Source: Halichondria panicea (Eukaryota; Porifera; Demospongiae; Suberitida; Halichondriidae). From it: DNA of 64,000 bases. Below are positions 1 to 12,700 of this stretch, in pieces. The DNA is taken from contig NC_087379.1 of assembly GCF_963675165.1 (NCBI RefSeq), forward strand, positions 2,608,201 through 2,672,200, given 5' to 3'. A program made the translations under genes and the position numbers. The notes below the pieces were generated by a model, which did no database searches, had not been told where the DNA came from, and saw only the letters and a list, made by a program, of their open reading frames with translations. Positions within the stretch are counted from its first letter, which is position 1. Every line of letters begins with the position of its first letter.

Positions 1-1206
1 CTCTGCCTTTCATAAAAATCGTACTGACGGTATCAGTGTTAGAAATAGCTTGATTGGACAAGATTCCAGAAGGTGTTGCTTTGGTTGTAGTTTTAGTGGT
101 TGATTTCTTCACAGTGGAAATAACAGCTTTGGATGTAGTAGATGAGGTGGTGTTGATTGGGTTTGCGTTTGTTGAGGTAACATTGAATGAGCTGGAATTT
201 GTGTTGAGACTGGTTGTACTTGACGAGGCTGCAGTGGCTGGGGTAGCAAATTGTTTCTTGGACAAGTCATCTGTAGTAATAATTAGAGAAACGAGGTGTA
301 CAGTTTGTCGTGCACACAAAGCAATCAGTTTTACGTAATCAAATAATGGTATCTACATTACATTTACTTATAAAGCCTTACCATACAGAAAGTAGGAGCT
401 GAAGGATGACAGGATTGCAGGGTGAGATTGAAGAAATTTTTTCCCATCTGTGGTTCCCACACTTAAAACCTTTTTATCAACAAACATCATTGTAGCCATC
501 TCACAACCAAGTGATTGCAGCAGATTGGCCTGTATAAGTGCACAAGGTAATTATAGCCACATGTTAGGGTTTAGTGTGTTGTCTACATTATAGGCATTAT
601 ATCATTTATAAGCCCGCCTCATAGTAAAAGTAATTATTTCCTTAGCTCGCATAAATTGGACCTGTCGCAACATCATAATAATTATGTTCACAAAATTAAT
701 TTTAGGTGATAAAATACAATATTATATGTGCCGTCTACGTGCACATACAGTACTCACAACACCTACATCTCCCTGATGTCTCTTAGCAACCCGAACAATG
801 AGCTGCCTCTTTTTTTCCGGCGTTAGTTCCTCCTCATCCTCCTCCTCATTGCTACCCTCAATATCTTTTGCTACTACATTGTACTTTTCCTTATCAGCAG
901 TGCTGATTTTTCTCCAAGCCTCTGCCATCAATTTTGATTTATCTGAGAGAGTCTTCCCGTTGAGATCTAATATAATCGTGCATTTGCTGAATAGTGAGTG
1001 AATGCACAACTTTTATATACGGCATGCATGTCATTAAAATAAACTATCCACCATAAAATCTACGTACCTTGTTGTTTGTGAAACTCTTTACTGAAGCCAG
1101 AGGCCTGCCTTAATTTCCTACGTGTGGACAGCTTTTTAGTTCTAGCACGAGGAACAGTGTCACAATGAGAGCTGGTGTGCCGTTTCTTGTGATTGTTTAT
1201 CCAATA
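1..1206 (-). CDS. HMG-box protein, 3' part of gene (runs off left edge)
   Basis: Four exons can be joined on the minus strand with matching phases: 1206-1068 (ends G|GTACGT), 966-758 (ends GTT|GTGAGT), 529-382 (ends G|GTAAGG) and 270 to beyond base 1. The first two form one HMG box: GFSKEFHKQQ joined to DLNGKTLSDKSKLMAEAWRK, then ISTADKEKYNVVAKD, with the usual aromatic, Lys and Trp positions. An acidic stretch (SNEEEDEEE) follows. The third exon (ANLLQSLGCEMATMM...) is not one I recognise, and the fourth is Ser/Thr-rich low complexity. HMG boxes bind or bend DNA, so a nuclear chromatin or transcription role is expected. The exon starting at 1206 has an acceptor (CATGCAG) but could instead begin at an in-frame ATG in the same place. 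The upstream gene start is hidden behind a CA microsatellite. The HMG call is good; the exact protein is unknown. Confidence 0.6.
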
Positions 1207-1257
1207 CTGCATGTATGCATGTGCGTATTTAGTTTTGGTAGTGTGTATGTTGCTGTA

Positions 1258-1369
1258 CGCACACACACACAGACACACATGTACACACGCATACACACAC
1301 ACGCACACATGTACACACACACACGTACACACGCGCGCACGCACGCACACACACACACACACACACACT
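1258..1369. repeat. CA/TG dinucleotide microsatellite
   Basis: About 110 bp of imperfect (CA)n with CATGTA and CGCG interruptions, ending in a pure run of about 20 CA bases. It creates artificial His/Thr and Cys/Val reading frames on both strands, which are not genes. It lies immediately upstream of the first visible HMG-gene exon. Confidence 0.95.
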
Positions 1370-2845
1370 AATTAATGATCCCAGACTAATAATTGGACAA
1401 AGCTAAAGCCATCTCATGTGTAACCAATACCGACTGCATGTACATGTTACAAATACAATTAAAGCCCATGTAATACTAAGGCAGCGTGTATACACATAAC
1501 CAATATTGACTGCAATCAATGCTACTACCAAGTAGTAGCTACATGTGTCAGGCTACAGCCTAAAAGTAACCAATGCTTGACTACAATCAATACTGCTAGT
1601 CTTTACAGCAGGTGATGTGTACAGGGTGAAACATTTGTACCTTAATTAGCTGCAAGGGCTGATAAAGAGAAGAGGGCATGCAACTCACTATTAGTTTAAT
1701 GCGAACAAAACTGCATTCAATTTATTTTATAGGTATCTGCACACGTACTTTACACAAAATCAGAAGTAGTTTGTACTTTTCCCGTAAATTCCACCGCCCA
1801 TGCACTTACAGTTTTTGCTCGCAAGCTGTTGCATGCCCTCTTCTATTTATTAACCCTTGATAATAAACCATGTTGACTCTACGATCAATATACTGGTAAT
1901 TTACTCAACTCTCACGCAAATGCTAGTAGAAAGGCAGAGGTAAAACGCAATTAACTGGTCACGTGACCAAAATTGCTGTCCAAAGCGCAATGCTTACTTG
2001 GCAATTTTTTGGACATAAGCAGACGGTAAGAGATGTAGAGAGTATTTGTATAGCTAGAAATTAATTGTATATAGGGGCTAGACGAAGTTTAATCACAAAT
2101 GCATGTATTTGATGACAGCTTGTTAGTGACAATGTACATTTTTGACGTATAGGTATCAGATATGGACCGCATACCTAAAAAGAAGTCTAAGGCATCCAAA
2201 GCTACAAGCAAGCTCAAGACTCCTTAAAAAGTCGACATAACTGTTACAACTTATCCCGATCTTCAACCTTTCCTAAATATGATTGTGCTAATCCTATACA
2301 CAATTACTTTCTAGCTATATAAATACTCTCTACATCTCTAAGTGACTGCTTATGTTCAAAAAAGATCCTAAAACAGTTTAGCAGAATGTGCATATATACC
2401 AAGAAAGCATTGCACTTTCTGCAATTTTGGTCACGTGACGTCAGCCTACAAGGTAACTAACCAGTTGACTATGATCAATACTGTTACTAAGCAGCGTACA
2501 TACAGACTAGCCAACTAACAATGTGCACACAGTGACTAGCCTGACTATATCATAATACTGACTATAGAGCATATTGCATATATAGCACGACCAGACTCAA
2601 TTTTAGAGACTGCATGTATACATCATCCTGATACCAATGTTGACAGGTCAATCTCACGTTTATAGTATTTAATGTCAAGCCAGTCTCAGTAGCATGCAGC
2701 AGCTTGTCGAGCATTCAGAGTGTTCTGTCCACAACTGTGCATCCCTTCTTCAAATTTCCTCACAAGAAATTCTCTCTGGGATATTGTGATCACTGTTCGG
2801 GAAGTCATGATTCTACTGATCACTAGCACTGTACTACTCTCCACC
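1370..2845. other. gene-free stretch with one inverted-repeat element
   Basis: No supported exon. The stretch holds several short diverged direct repeats of the type CTAACCAATxxTGACTGCAATC (1420-1580, 2455-2560) and the inverted-repeat element listed separately. A 21-codon Lys-rich frame at 2162-2227 (begins MDRIPKKKSKASK) follows a possible acceptor, but nothing upstream or downstream supports it as an exon. Confidence 0.5.
1957..2439. mobile_element. inverted-repeat MITE-like element with GGTCACGTGAC ends
   Basis: The two ends are imperfect inverted copies: GGTCACGTGACCAAAATTGC at the left and its complement ending at 2439. The pairing continues inward through AGAGATGTAGAGAGTATTT near 2030 and AAATACTCTCTACATCTCT near 2320. 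No transposase frame is present, so this is a non-autonomous element or foldback. No clear TSD could be assigned. Confidence 0.6.
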
Positions 2846-3933
2846 TAGCCTCGATCCCAGGCCGAGTTTTCGCTTTTATAACGGTTAGGCGAACAACTGG
2901 GCCTGGTACTAGTTGTCTGCGCATGCGTCAATCGTTCGTCAGATTCTGACGAATGGATATTCTCGTTCACTTTCGTGACATTTATATTCGTGTACTATCG
3001 TGTACTAGAAGTCAGTTCCCGTTTTATCATTATTGGAATCGATTGGAATGGCTCTTAGCTGAAGCTTCTCTCTTCTCTGAAGCTTATTCTGAAGACTGAA
3101 CAACAAGGGAAGAGGTATAAAGCTTTGTCAAGCTTGTTAAGGTCAGATATTTTTGTGTGGGCCCTATGGCCGGCTATGCTATCAAGTCTTGTTCATGTTT
3201 GGCAAGAATGTAGGTAGACTATAGTTTCATCATTAATATGGTGGATCAAGTGAAGAGTGTGAGCTAGAGAACTTGGTGCTGCCATCATCAGCTCGTCGAC
3301 AATGACACTATAACCGAGAAATTTAATATGTATAGATCTACACGTATTTAAAATGTCTACTTCTCTGTACAGGAGCAATGGCTAATATCCAGCTATCCCA
3401 ACAGTGCTCCTCTTGGCTATACTAACGGACGAGACTGGACAGTTTGAGGTAAGGGTTTTACCGTCTTTGGTTTCTTTTAATATTGTCCTATACTCACAGA
3501 CACAGGACTGGAGTATGACCTGCTCATTCGAGCGTTGCTGGGTAGCTCAGAGACATCAAGAGAATCTACGTTTTCTCAAGCAATGAGTTACGAGTTGGGG
3601 TCTAGAATCAGAGAAGTCCAGCAGCCTGCTAAATCTTTTTGAAACGTAATTTGAAGGCATTCAATCATCCTGAAGTTGCCCTGGATCACTGTAATTGTGC
3701 TGCAGCACAACTGGCAACTCCCCAGGCCTTTGTGAAGCAGCTCCCTATGTGCATCTTTTGTGTACTCACTCTGTGCATTTTCTGTGTACAAATTTCTATT
3801 ATTGATTTATTAAATATTTTTGCCGACCACAAATATACAATGAAAATTTGACGCATGCGCAGACAACTAGTACCAGGCCCAGTTGTTCGCCTAACCGTTA
3901 TAAAAGCGAAAACTCGGCCTGGGATCGAGGCTA
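2846..3933. mobile_element. Mutator-like non-autonomous transposon, 1.09 kb, TAGCCTCGAT ends
   Basis: Terminal inverted repeats of at least 80 bp begin TAGCCTCGATCCCAGGCC and end with the complement. A 9-bp TSD, CTCTCCACC, lies at 2837-2845 and 3934-3942. TSDs of 9-11 bp with long inverted repeats are typical of Mutator-like elements. The interior (3377-3645) contains coding-looking stretches separated by a GTAAGG...ACAG splice-like interval, possibly captured gene sequence. A second near-identical but right-truncated copy lies at 37142-38235. Confidence 0.8.
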
Positions 3934-5805
3934 CTCTCCACCTTGTACCAGCCAGCTGTGTAGTCTCGAATACCCGCCTCAACCTAAAAGCTTGAGTCTG
4001 GTCAAACTCACATTGTGGTTTGGTTCAAGTGTGTCCAGGAATTTCTTGGACATTTAATTGGCCACAAGTGGGTGTGGAACATGAATAAAATTATAGTCTA
4101 CATGAATATCATTATAGCTAACCGCCACGGCAGCATGGATTGTTTAATACTAGTAGAAAGAATTAGCCCCTGACAGAAGGCGACGTAGGAAAATTCATGG
4201 AGAGAGTTGTAAGGATATGATACTAGAACTCTCCAGACTAGCAACAGGACCTTTGGAACACCTTGTCGAAATTAACAGCCTAAATGCTCATTTATGTGAA
4301 TGTGACCGTCGACCATGGTTTCATGGTAGCGATGTCAGACCGATTTTCATTTTTGCTATTTCTAACTCCTATGTATTACTATCTCTTTTGAACACTCTAG
4401 GCAAACCAGAAAAACTTTACTGCACTGGATTTGGTCAAGCGAATGCAGAGATACAGAGTTTTGAAGAACACTAGTCAGGGAAAAATTCGTACAAAAATGT
4501 ACCGCATTTTAATGTACTTGGGCGGGACTTATGAAATTTGTTGTTAATACCAGAAATCATCTTAATGTTAGCATATCTGCTGAACCGCTTGGTCTATTCT
4601 CTTTCAAAAAAGTATGAAATGGACACTCAGGACTCAAGAGTTAACATTGTAACCATTTGATATCTATTATGAAGTTTATAATGTTTCTGTAATGTATATC
4701 TTTATGATGTCCCTATAATAGTATGATGTCTCCTGCTTCAGAGAGTTCTTTTGGATTTAAAGTAACCATGCTATCTTTTCTTTCGTACAGTATATTGTAT
4801 CATGTTTCAGAACTCTCATCAATGTCCACCTTACGCTTGTATCTGTTTCTTGATCTTTATAAGCAATTTTTCTCATTTGGTCTAAATAATTCGTTTTTAG
4901 TGTGATGTAGATTTAAGGCCATACAACTATAAATCTATGATACAACTCTGTTGACAGCTTCTAATTAATACAGTAGATTACTCTTGTCTTTTTTGTGTGC
5001 AAATTGAATCAGTTCTTGCAATTTAATAGTTTTGGTAGATTACATTGTTGTCCCTGGAATTCTCTCCAATCTTTCTTGTTTCTTTTCAACAGAGGCTTTC
5101 AGATTGCTTCAATAATTACTTTCAGTAACTTCTAAGAACTTCTAAGAAATAAATACAGCTATTGGTACACTTGGCTTGATTTTACTGCATTTCTATTCTC
5201 AGCTCCACCCATCTATCCATGCAATATGTGATTCCGCAAGAAATAAAAGCTTATTGTAGCAACTTTTTGCATAATCTGGAGAGAGTTAGAGATGAAAGAC
5301 ATGCTCACTTGTGTTTTTGTTCATTTTCATGTTTGGTTGCCAAAATGATGATCACCTTTGAGAAAAAATCACACACAAAACAAGCATCAAATGCTAAAAT
5401 CATAAAAAACTGTTATAAAAATCAAATTCTACGCTATTTTTTACCCCTGGGAACAGCTGTTGTTTGCTAGACTCTTCCAGGGCTTGCGGAAAGCCCTTCT
5501 TGTTTACTCACTTTCTGGTCCCGTTTTTTACCATTGAATTACTGTACGAAAATACGCCCACGCACTACTTCCGGTCTGACATCTCTATTCATGGCCCTCT
5601 AGCTCTGTGCAATGATGGCTTCAAGCTCAGTGTTTTTCTCGTAGGCTTTCAACTCCTAGCCTTAATTGATACACTGTCTGATATAGCCCTCTGTGTACGT
5701 GTCCCTAACATGCGGTGGCTTGTGGCTTTATCACTATGCTTGTGGGCGTGTAGTCCACTTGACTTTGCTGACTGTGCAGAACAAAGTTCATATGTGAGTT
5801 GGACC
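3934..5805. other. gene-free AT-rich stretch
   Basis: No gene recognised. A segment of about 45 bp at 3963-4007 (TAGTCTCGAATACCCGCC...) recurs inverted at 6576-6622, so it belongs to a repeat. The open frames at 4217-4474, 5219-5470 and 5464-5808 have no domain, no conserved splice context and ordinary AT-rich composition; I do not call them. Confidence 0.4.
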
Positions 5806-6566
5806 TAGCCTCTACACAGGCTCTCCTTTTTCTGTTCTTTATCACAATCGTTCAATAAGATAAAATACTGTATTATTTGTTCAATGAGATAAAATACGGT
5901 ATTAATTGGAGGAATAAAGAAAGAAATAGACGTAAAGTTAGGAAAAAGGAGAGCCTGTATCGGGAAGTCGCGTGAGGGTAGAAGGGTGGTAGAAGGGTGA
6001 AAATGAGCGTGGGCATACTGAGCTAGAGATGTTGGACTGCCCACGCAGAGGTCTACGACTAATAAAACTTTGCCTGCAGCAAGCTGGACATGGACTTGGA
6101 ACTGGAAGTTTGCAAGCACTATAGCTAGCTATACCTTAGGCTTAGCTAGATGATCTACTAGTCTAGATTGTGTGTTTAGATTCTATCACTATTACCTTTT
6201 CTTGTGTCTTTCTACATGCTATAGTAGAATAGCTTAGTCATCATTATCATATAGCAGGTAGCTACTGCCACCAGAGCTGGCCACGCTGGTTCTCTGATCT
6301 GACTTGCAGCACAGCTTGGTGGTTGTCTCAGTGCAGTGCAGTACAGTACAGTCTTACTCTGAATGCGTGGGAGAATACCTTACGTCACGATTGTGGGCTA
6401 CATATCGCCCACGTTCATAAAAATCCTTGTGGATCACGCGATTTCCCAAACCAGGCCTTACTTTTTTTAACTGTACGCCCATTTCTTTCCTTGCTGCCTC
6501 ACTATGTCTTGTTTATGGATGAACAGTGACAACAGCAAGAAAAAGTAAGGCCTGGGAACGAGGCTA
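5806..6566. mobile_element. 761-bp transposon with TAGCCTCG-type ends and 9-bp TSD
   Basis: Begins TAGCCTCTACACAGGCTC and ends GGCCTGGGAACGAGGCTA. The 9-bp TSD AGTTGGACC is present at 5797-5805 and 6567-6575. Inside are two hairpin modules: a CTCCTTTTTCTG...AAAAAGGAG module (5820-5965) also seen at 12183-12350, 33535-33650 and 37018-37128, and an AGGCCTTACTTTTT module (6451-6555). No transposase frame. It belongs to the same end-family as the elements at 2846 and 7261. Confidence 0.75.
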
Positions 6567-6778
6567 AGTTGGACCAGACTCAAGCTTTTAGGTTGAGGCG
6601 GGTATTCGAGACTACCAGCTGTGTTGTCCAGTCCATGATCCAGTAGTACTAGTGCAGTGCAGTGCAAACCGTGTGCATGTGGTATATCTTGAGTTCATAG
6701 GTCAAGTGATCTGACTATAACCAGCCTTGACTACATGCAGTGCCAATGCTGACCATAAGACTACTACCAGTGCTGACC

Positions 6779-7198
6779 CAGAGGAGGTCGGACATCACTT
6801 GAACTTTCACTAATTATGACCTTTTAATGACATTCCAGGCCAAATTGCTTTTCGTTTTTGCTGACTCAGCAGTAGCGTCTACTGTACTTCTCTGCTAGTC
6901 TCTATTTTAGCCGCCCTCTAAAAGTTGGGCGGCCTAATCACGAGTCTATGTTATAGAGGGCGACTAATTCACGAGACAATACTTCTGCACGGTTTCTGTC
7001 GCTAAATCTGTTGACAGCTAGTTGTGTTTGGTGTCTATTATAGTTACTGGACCTAACCCTATCAGCACATAATAGCCATACTAGCTAGATCCAGTCATGT
7101 TCTACTGCTGAGTCAGCAAAAACGAAAAGCAATTTGGCCTGGAATGTCATTAAAAGGTCATAATTAGTGAAAGTTCAAGTGATGTCCGACCTCCTCTG
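6779..7198. mobile_element. 420-bp inverted-repeat transposon with 9-bp TSD
   Basis: Ends are CAGAGGAGGTCGGACATCAC and its exact complement. Pairing extends about 100 bp inward (through AACGAAAAGCAATTTGGCC). The 9-bp TSD GTGCTGACC is at 6770-6778 and 7199-7207. Non-autonomous; the TSD length suggests Mutator-like mobilisation, but the ends differ from the TAGCCTCG family. Confidence 0.8.
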
Positions 7199-7260
7199 GT
7201 GCTGACCCATGCGAATGGGGTGACAAGTCATGGTCACGCCCAATTGAGCAGGTGCAATCA

Positions 7261-7366
7261 TAGCCTCGATCCCAGGCCGAGTTTTCGCTTTTATAACGGT
7301 TAGGCAAACAACTGGTTGTTTGCCTATCCGTTATAAAAGCGAAAACTCGGCCTGGGATCGAGGCTA
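7261..7366. mobile_element. 106-bp near-perfect palindromic MITE, TAGCCTCG family
   Basis: Consists almost only of the two terminal repeats of the 2846-3933 element joined head to head (TAGCCTCGATCCCAGGCC ... complement). The 9-bp TSD GTGCAATCA is at 7252-7260 and 7367-7375. This is the clearest case fixing the family's ends and TSD length. Confidence 0.85.
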
Positions 7367-7943
7367 GTGCAATCAGTATTGCCATTCCAATGTTGTTATG
7401 TATAATGCTAATTGCATGCATAATAGATCCTCTGCACTATCCCAGTCACCTCTTGCTCCACTGAGAGATACTGAGAAGCAATGACTAACACTAGAATGAC
7501 TGGACATCCCCATTGTGATTGACCAGTTTGCTAGAATGTACCCCAGAAGAATAGTGCATGGAGATCCTACAAGATGACTGACTCATAATTATGTCTTATT
7601 ATCACGCTATGCATGCATTAGATCCCATTTGAGTGTATTTAGCAGGGAACTATGAGCTATAGTACCGGTACTATAGATTACTCTGGGCTACAAACTACAA
7701 CATTATACATTGTATTGTCATTTACAAGAAGATACACAGAAAAATTATTGTAGCTAGATGCTTTGTCTAGTAACATAGTAACAGAACTAGAATGGAAGAG
7801 AGAAGCTCTAGAGGAGAATAGTAGGAGCCGCTCTTTTCTTGGGCAGTGTGCTGTACTTTTTTGCTGCAAGGCTGCATGGGGGAGGAGCTGGATGTATGAA
7901 AGATACGCCGCAATAAATGCGGGGGGGGTAAAATCGTGCGTTT

Positions 7944-9157
7944 TATACATAGCACTAAGAGCAACGTAAGCCACTTCTTTGCGTCTCTCATTACAGCTCA
8001 TCTTTTCCCAGGCGTCTGTTTTAATGTCCTTGAAGTGACGATCTTCTATTTTATCTTTATTGGCGACAGCTCTCACCAAGTAGTCGAGAAACGTCTCAAA
8101 CTTCCTATCTTGGTAAGTAAGTAATGGCTGCTCCAAAGAGAATAAATATGGTCTGGTTGATGCTGAGGATTCGTGCTGGTGCATCATCAATAACGTGGTT
8201 GATTGGCACTAAGATAAATAGGAATGCTATCAAAAACCAAACCTGTAAAAATAGACAAACCAAAGAGGAACACTAGGGTACATAAATGTTGACTAGATTT
8301 ATTCCAGCAAAAAACACAATGTACAAATAGATTATTTCTGTTAAAGAAGTGTTCATGAAAGTAAATGAATAATTCGTGGCTCTATGGCCCATTGTTCCAT
8401 GACCTTCATTCTCATCGATAACAACAGGACAACAACAAAACAATGCTCTGCAAACACAGTTACACGTGGATTGCTTCTGATGCCATTGGTACAACTTAAA
8501 TAAGTTGTGATAGGCAGCCTTCAATGTTAAGATAAAAGTAACAATCATAAGTCCGTAGAAAACCAGCATGCTTGCATGTTGCATGGTGTGGTGTATGAAT
8601 GAATCCCACCAGGATATGATATGAATGGATAAGCAAGCAAGAAATTGGACCCATTATGATGTTGTACCACTTCTTGTAAAGACAACTTACACGACTGTCC
8701 TAAGCAGCAGCATCTGTTACAACACTGTTGATCAGTGGTATGAGTATACACAACTTGCGTACACACATCAAAAACATTAAAACGAGTACAAACAAATCTT
8801 CAGCAAGCATCAAACCAGGTACACTAAATTCCAGGATTAGAGTCCTTATACAGACGACTCATTTCCACTCTTTGCTTCGGGATAATAATAAATATCGTCT
8901 TGTACAAAGAAGGCTCGTTTATTGACTCCAATGCAATCGAGTGTGATCACAAAAAGTACAAAAAGAAAACAACACGTAACACTGATATATACAGTCATAT
9001 TGACAGTTGAAATCTTTACCTCTCCCAGACCATGGTTATCATTGTCTGCAGACTTTTCACTCCTCACAAAAATAAGTTTATCGTTTTCTACAAAATGATG
9101 CAACAGATTCGCAATGAACAATTTCCAAGAAATGGGAAACAAAGTGGAAAGCAGTGA
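7944..9157 (-). pseudogene. decayed copy P of the DDAPAR/SINQT membrane-protein family (exon 2 only)
   Basis: Minus-strand frames match exon 2 of copies B and D in order: IANLLHHFVENDKLIFVRS, ISVTCCFLFVLFV, CLGQSCKLSL, MLVFYGLMIVTFILTLKAAY, then DRKFETFLDYLVRAV to the C-terminus. Exon 1 and the first hydrophobic segment are missing (5' truncation near 9157). Breaks include a scrambled start near 9120, an altered TAATGAC near 8848, an 8-base deletion after LSL near 8675 and a 5-base deletion near 8206, so no continuous protein is possible. It shares AKSGNESSV with B/C but NYSFTFMNTS with D, so it derives from a member intermediate between them or was converted. Confidence 0.85.
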
Positions 9158-9745
9158 ATACTAAATTAAATTCCACTGGGACAACTCCACATGCACACTG
9201 TTACCAGACCCTGAGTGAGTGAAGGGGCTGGACTTGCGAGACTAATTATTCCCCTTTAGACACCTATTATGCTAAAATTATTCCGAGCATAATTTATCAT
9301 GGTAATTAACACCATGCATGGGCATAATACTATACACACATGTAGTGGTACACACAAAGAGTATAGATACAATTATTCAGCAGCAACAGCAAGCTTTTGC
9401 CCAACAGCAGAGACAGCTTATGATGATTATATATATAGTTTTGGACAGAAACAGCATGACATGCAGGTGATGCTGGTTGCCAAGCAACAGCTCTATATCC
9501 CTGATATATATATAAACCAAGTCATAAAATTTCTCCATCAATTTCTATACCAATTAAAAATCTATACAGTTGCCATAATTAAATTATTACTTCCACTAAT
9601 TTACATACGTGCACGGGCACTAAACTATATCAAAGCAAATTTTACTGAAAGACAAAGAACTAATAGAATGGCTAATGTGAAACAAAAACATTAGTCAAGA
9701 AACAAGCTAAATAGCGTACCAACTGTATTTATAGTTTGAATGAAG
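9158..9745. other. gene-free stretch between pseudogene P and gene A
   Basis: Apart from the EPS8-like fragment at 9377-9488 I see no coding sequence. The open frame at 9299-9694 is AT-rich and gains its length from that fragment. The 3' untranslated region of gene A should lie in the upper part; no AATAAA on the minus strand could be fixed with confidence. Confidence 0.4.
9377..9488 (+). pseudogene. stray fragment of the EPS8 3'-terminal exon
   Basis: The bases from ATTCAGCAGCAACAGCAAGC to AAGCAACAG follow, with scattered substitutions, the coding strand of the EPS8 last exon at about 20540-20430 (residues QQQQQAFAQQQRQLM, then FGQ, then AEQQ). A short AT insertion (ATGATTATATATATAG) splits the match. 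It is in opposite orientation to EPS8 and about 11 kb away, between pseudogene P and gene A. The surrounding frame is open only because of low complexity. It may be a duplicated or transposed exon piece; no poly-A tract was seen. Confidence 0.6.
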
Positions 9746-12700
9746 CTATAGTTGATGGACAGCTATAGCCGACCTTGCATGTTGCTGCAAAGCTGGAGGA
9801 GCTGGAGGCTGGGAACCTTGTTGCTGCAAAGCTGGAGGAGCTGGAGGAGCTGGAGGCTGGGAACCTTGTTGCTGCAAAGCTGGAGCGCTGATAGTATGTA
9901 AAGCCGCAATCATAAGTTTCCCCACTTTAATTTCTTTATCAACTTTATCCAAATTCTTCCACGCTACAAGCTCACCATCGATCCCATTCGTAGCTAAGTA
10001 TTCTGTATTTGCCTTCACTAACTGCTCTATGATGTTGTGAGCACCTGCATGGTTTTGATACAGTTTGTAGGTGATAGCAGCGCCGATAAACACGAGGACA
10101 GTCTGGTTGATACTGAACAAGCGTGCAGGAGCATCATCGATAGCCATGTTGATAGGTATAAGGATAAAAATCCCTACCACAAATACCATAAAACCAGACC
10201 AGAAAAATGATATAAGACTCATAATTGTCAGTACAACAGGATGTGGCAATTTATATGCAGGGCAACACTTTTCCCAAGTCCAAAATTTAATCATTTTGTC
10301 ACCATTAATGTTAAATCTCTGATGCATTTCAAATAGATTATAGTATGCAGCCTTGAACGTCACATAAAAGATGAAAACCGTCACTGCATAGAATATAAGA
10401 ATGCTTGCAGCATGATGTGGAGTTTGGATGAAGCCAATTAGAATGTGGTAAGAGTGAACAACAATACAGGACATCGGTGCTATACCGATATGATACCACT
10501 TTCCTTTACGCACACCACAACGTTTACAAATCATTCCTACTACCATGGCCGCAAAAATGAGAAAATCATAGACAAACATGAGAAATGGAATAGAATATTC
10601 GAGTTTAAAGGCGACGAGCACATTACTGTATTGTGACTCATTTTGAGTTGGCTTAAAGAATATTTCCGAAGACACTCTAGTATTCCGAAACGTAATTGCT
10701 ACTATGTCCAATACTATCACGTACATAACGAACGATACTGAGCATATCACTAAAATAACAATGTACATATTCCTTGTTGACACTTTAATACTGTCCATAT
10801 CATGTATGTTATCATTTTCTTGGTTGGCATTTTCGTTTGGTGGTTCTAGATCATTTCTTATTTTTTTGAAGAACCCTTTTGAGTCATTTTCAACTAAATG
10901 ATGTGACAGCCAACAGAGAAAAAACATCACGACTAGAGGAAAGACAAATTGAAATGCAAATCCGTAGTTTGTGAAGTGTTGTCCTAATGCAACTGCTGTG
11001 TTCTCACCTCTGTGAAACATCTCCAGTGTTGTAAGGTTCTCTCCTTTAGCACTGTAGCTGTCTGTAATTGGAGAAAGAATCTTCTGCTGCATTGCAAGCA
11101 GCTTTAGCTGTGAAACAAACAAAATATGCAGTTACAGACTTACCATAAATCAACCTCTACTATCTATGCTGCAAGCAAGAGTAGATACTCTTATCTACTC
11201 TTGCTGCAAGTCAGCAGAGCCTTGCATAGCCTCGAATCCAGGCCAATTAAAATATCAGCCTGGTCTCGAGGCTAAAGCCTTGCAGCTCTCTTCTCACTCC
11301 TGCAGCTACACCAATAGCTAGCGTTCTAGTGCAGAGCTAACTACTAGTACTAGAGTACAAAGGGGTATTACAAGACATCTAAATATTTCTGACCCCCTGT
11401 CTTGCAGTAATCTTGAGGGAGCTATAAATAGCCTGTTCACTAACTATTATGGTCAATAGGCTTGCATGTAAGCAAAAAAAAATTAGTGACAGTGCTTTGT
11501 TTGCAGCTAATGCTAGCATTTTAGTGTTCAAAGTGATTCGGGTATTATGAGACAGGGGGGTATTACGTGACACCATTGCAATTAATTAATTTTAACGCTA
11601 ATTGGCTGTTCTAACATACAATTGCAAGTTGGTTGTGCAGTGTGTTGAATTGCACTGTAGTAATTAGCCCAATTAGGGTGACCACAGTGTTTTTGTTAGA
11701 GGAATTATTGGCTTGCAATGTTCATTACTTGGATACTGAGCTAGCTATAGGATCATGCCCAATGCAATTTCAGACGATTTGTAAGGTGGAGGAGGCATTA
11801 CTTTAATCAAGAAGTGGTAGAACAAGTGGCAAAGTACTTTAATTTATTTCTGTGTGAAAACAGTTGAACGTATTAACTACCGTATAGCGCGAAATTTTCG
11901 AGGCACTTATATTTCGTGGATTAGCCTCTAAAAGCTATTTCGTTGCACAATGTTTGCGGAATGACTGCTTACCGGAAGCCACGCCTTTAAATCTATGCAG
12001 GTAATTCAATTTTCATGGACTTAATTTTCGTGTTAGGATTCTAACCCACGAAATCCGCGAAAATTAAGCCCCTCGAAAATTTCGCGCTATACGGTATGCT
12101 GTATAATTATACTGGGAGAACGTTTCCAACAAATCATGCATCTGAAATGTTTTGGGCATAATCCTAGCTTATATAGCCCTGGCTCTTCTTTTTCTGTTGT
12201 TTAGTTCAAAATACATGACGAATTGGAGGAACAAAGAAAGAAAGAAGGAAGAGACCAAAAAAGGAGATCTTTTTTTCTTTGTCTCTTCTTTCTCCATAAT
12301 TATTCTTCTCCATTCTTAATTCTTATTGAGGACTGCAAAGGAGGCTAATCCTATAGCTATAGCTATCCAAACAACATTTGAAATTTACAAGCTATAGCTA
12401 ATAATAAAATTTATCTCCAGAGACTCAAACAAAACACTGTGGTCACCCTAATTGGGCTAATTATGCCCCGGTGCGCATGCACACGCGAGGTATATGGTAC
12501 CGTAATTGATGTAATTACAGCGCCAGAAAAAATTAATTCTACTTCTGAGTGGCGCATCTTTAGAACACAAAAAATTGCGTTCAGCCCAAGCTGGCGCCTA
12601 AATTATGGTGGCGCTTATGTTCTACAGCTAGTATAGAATTTGTAGAGCGGAAATGGGCGTGGTCTAGCTCAGTTTCATTTGCTAGCTGCATCGTTGAGAG

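Noticed and set aside
1060-1375. Three Cys/Val- or His/Thr-rich open frames
   Set aside because: They are translations of the CA microsatellite.
4720-4960. Minus-strand frame that reads like coding sequence (NYLDQMRKIAYKDQ...)
   Set aside because: Only about 40 codons, no splice sites, no recognised similarity.
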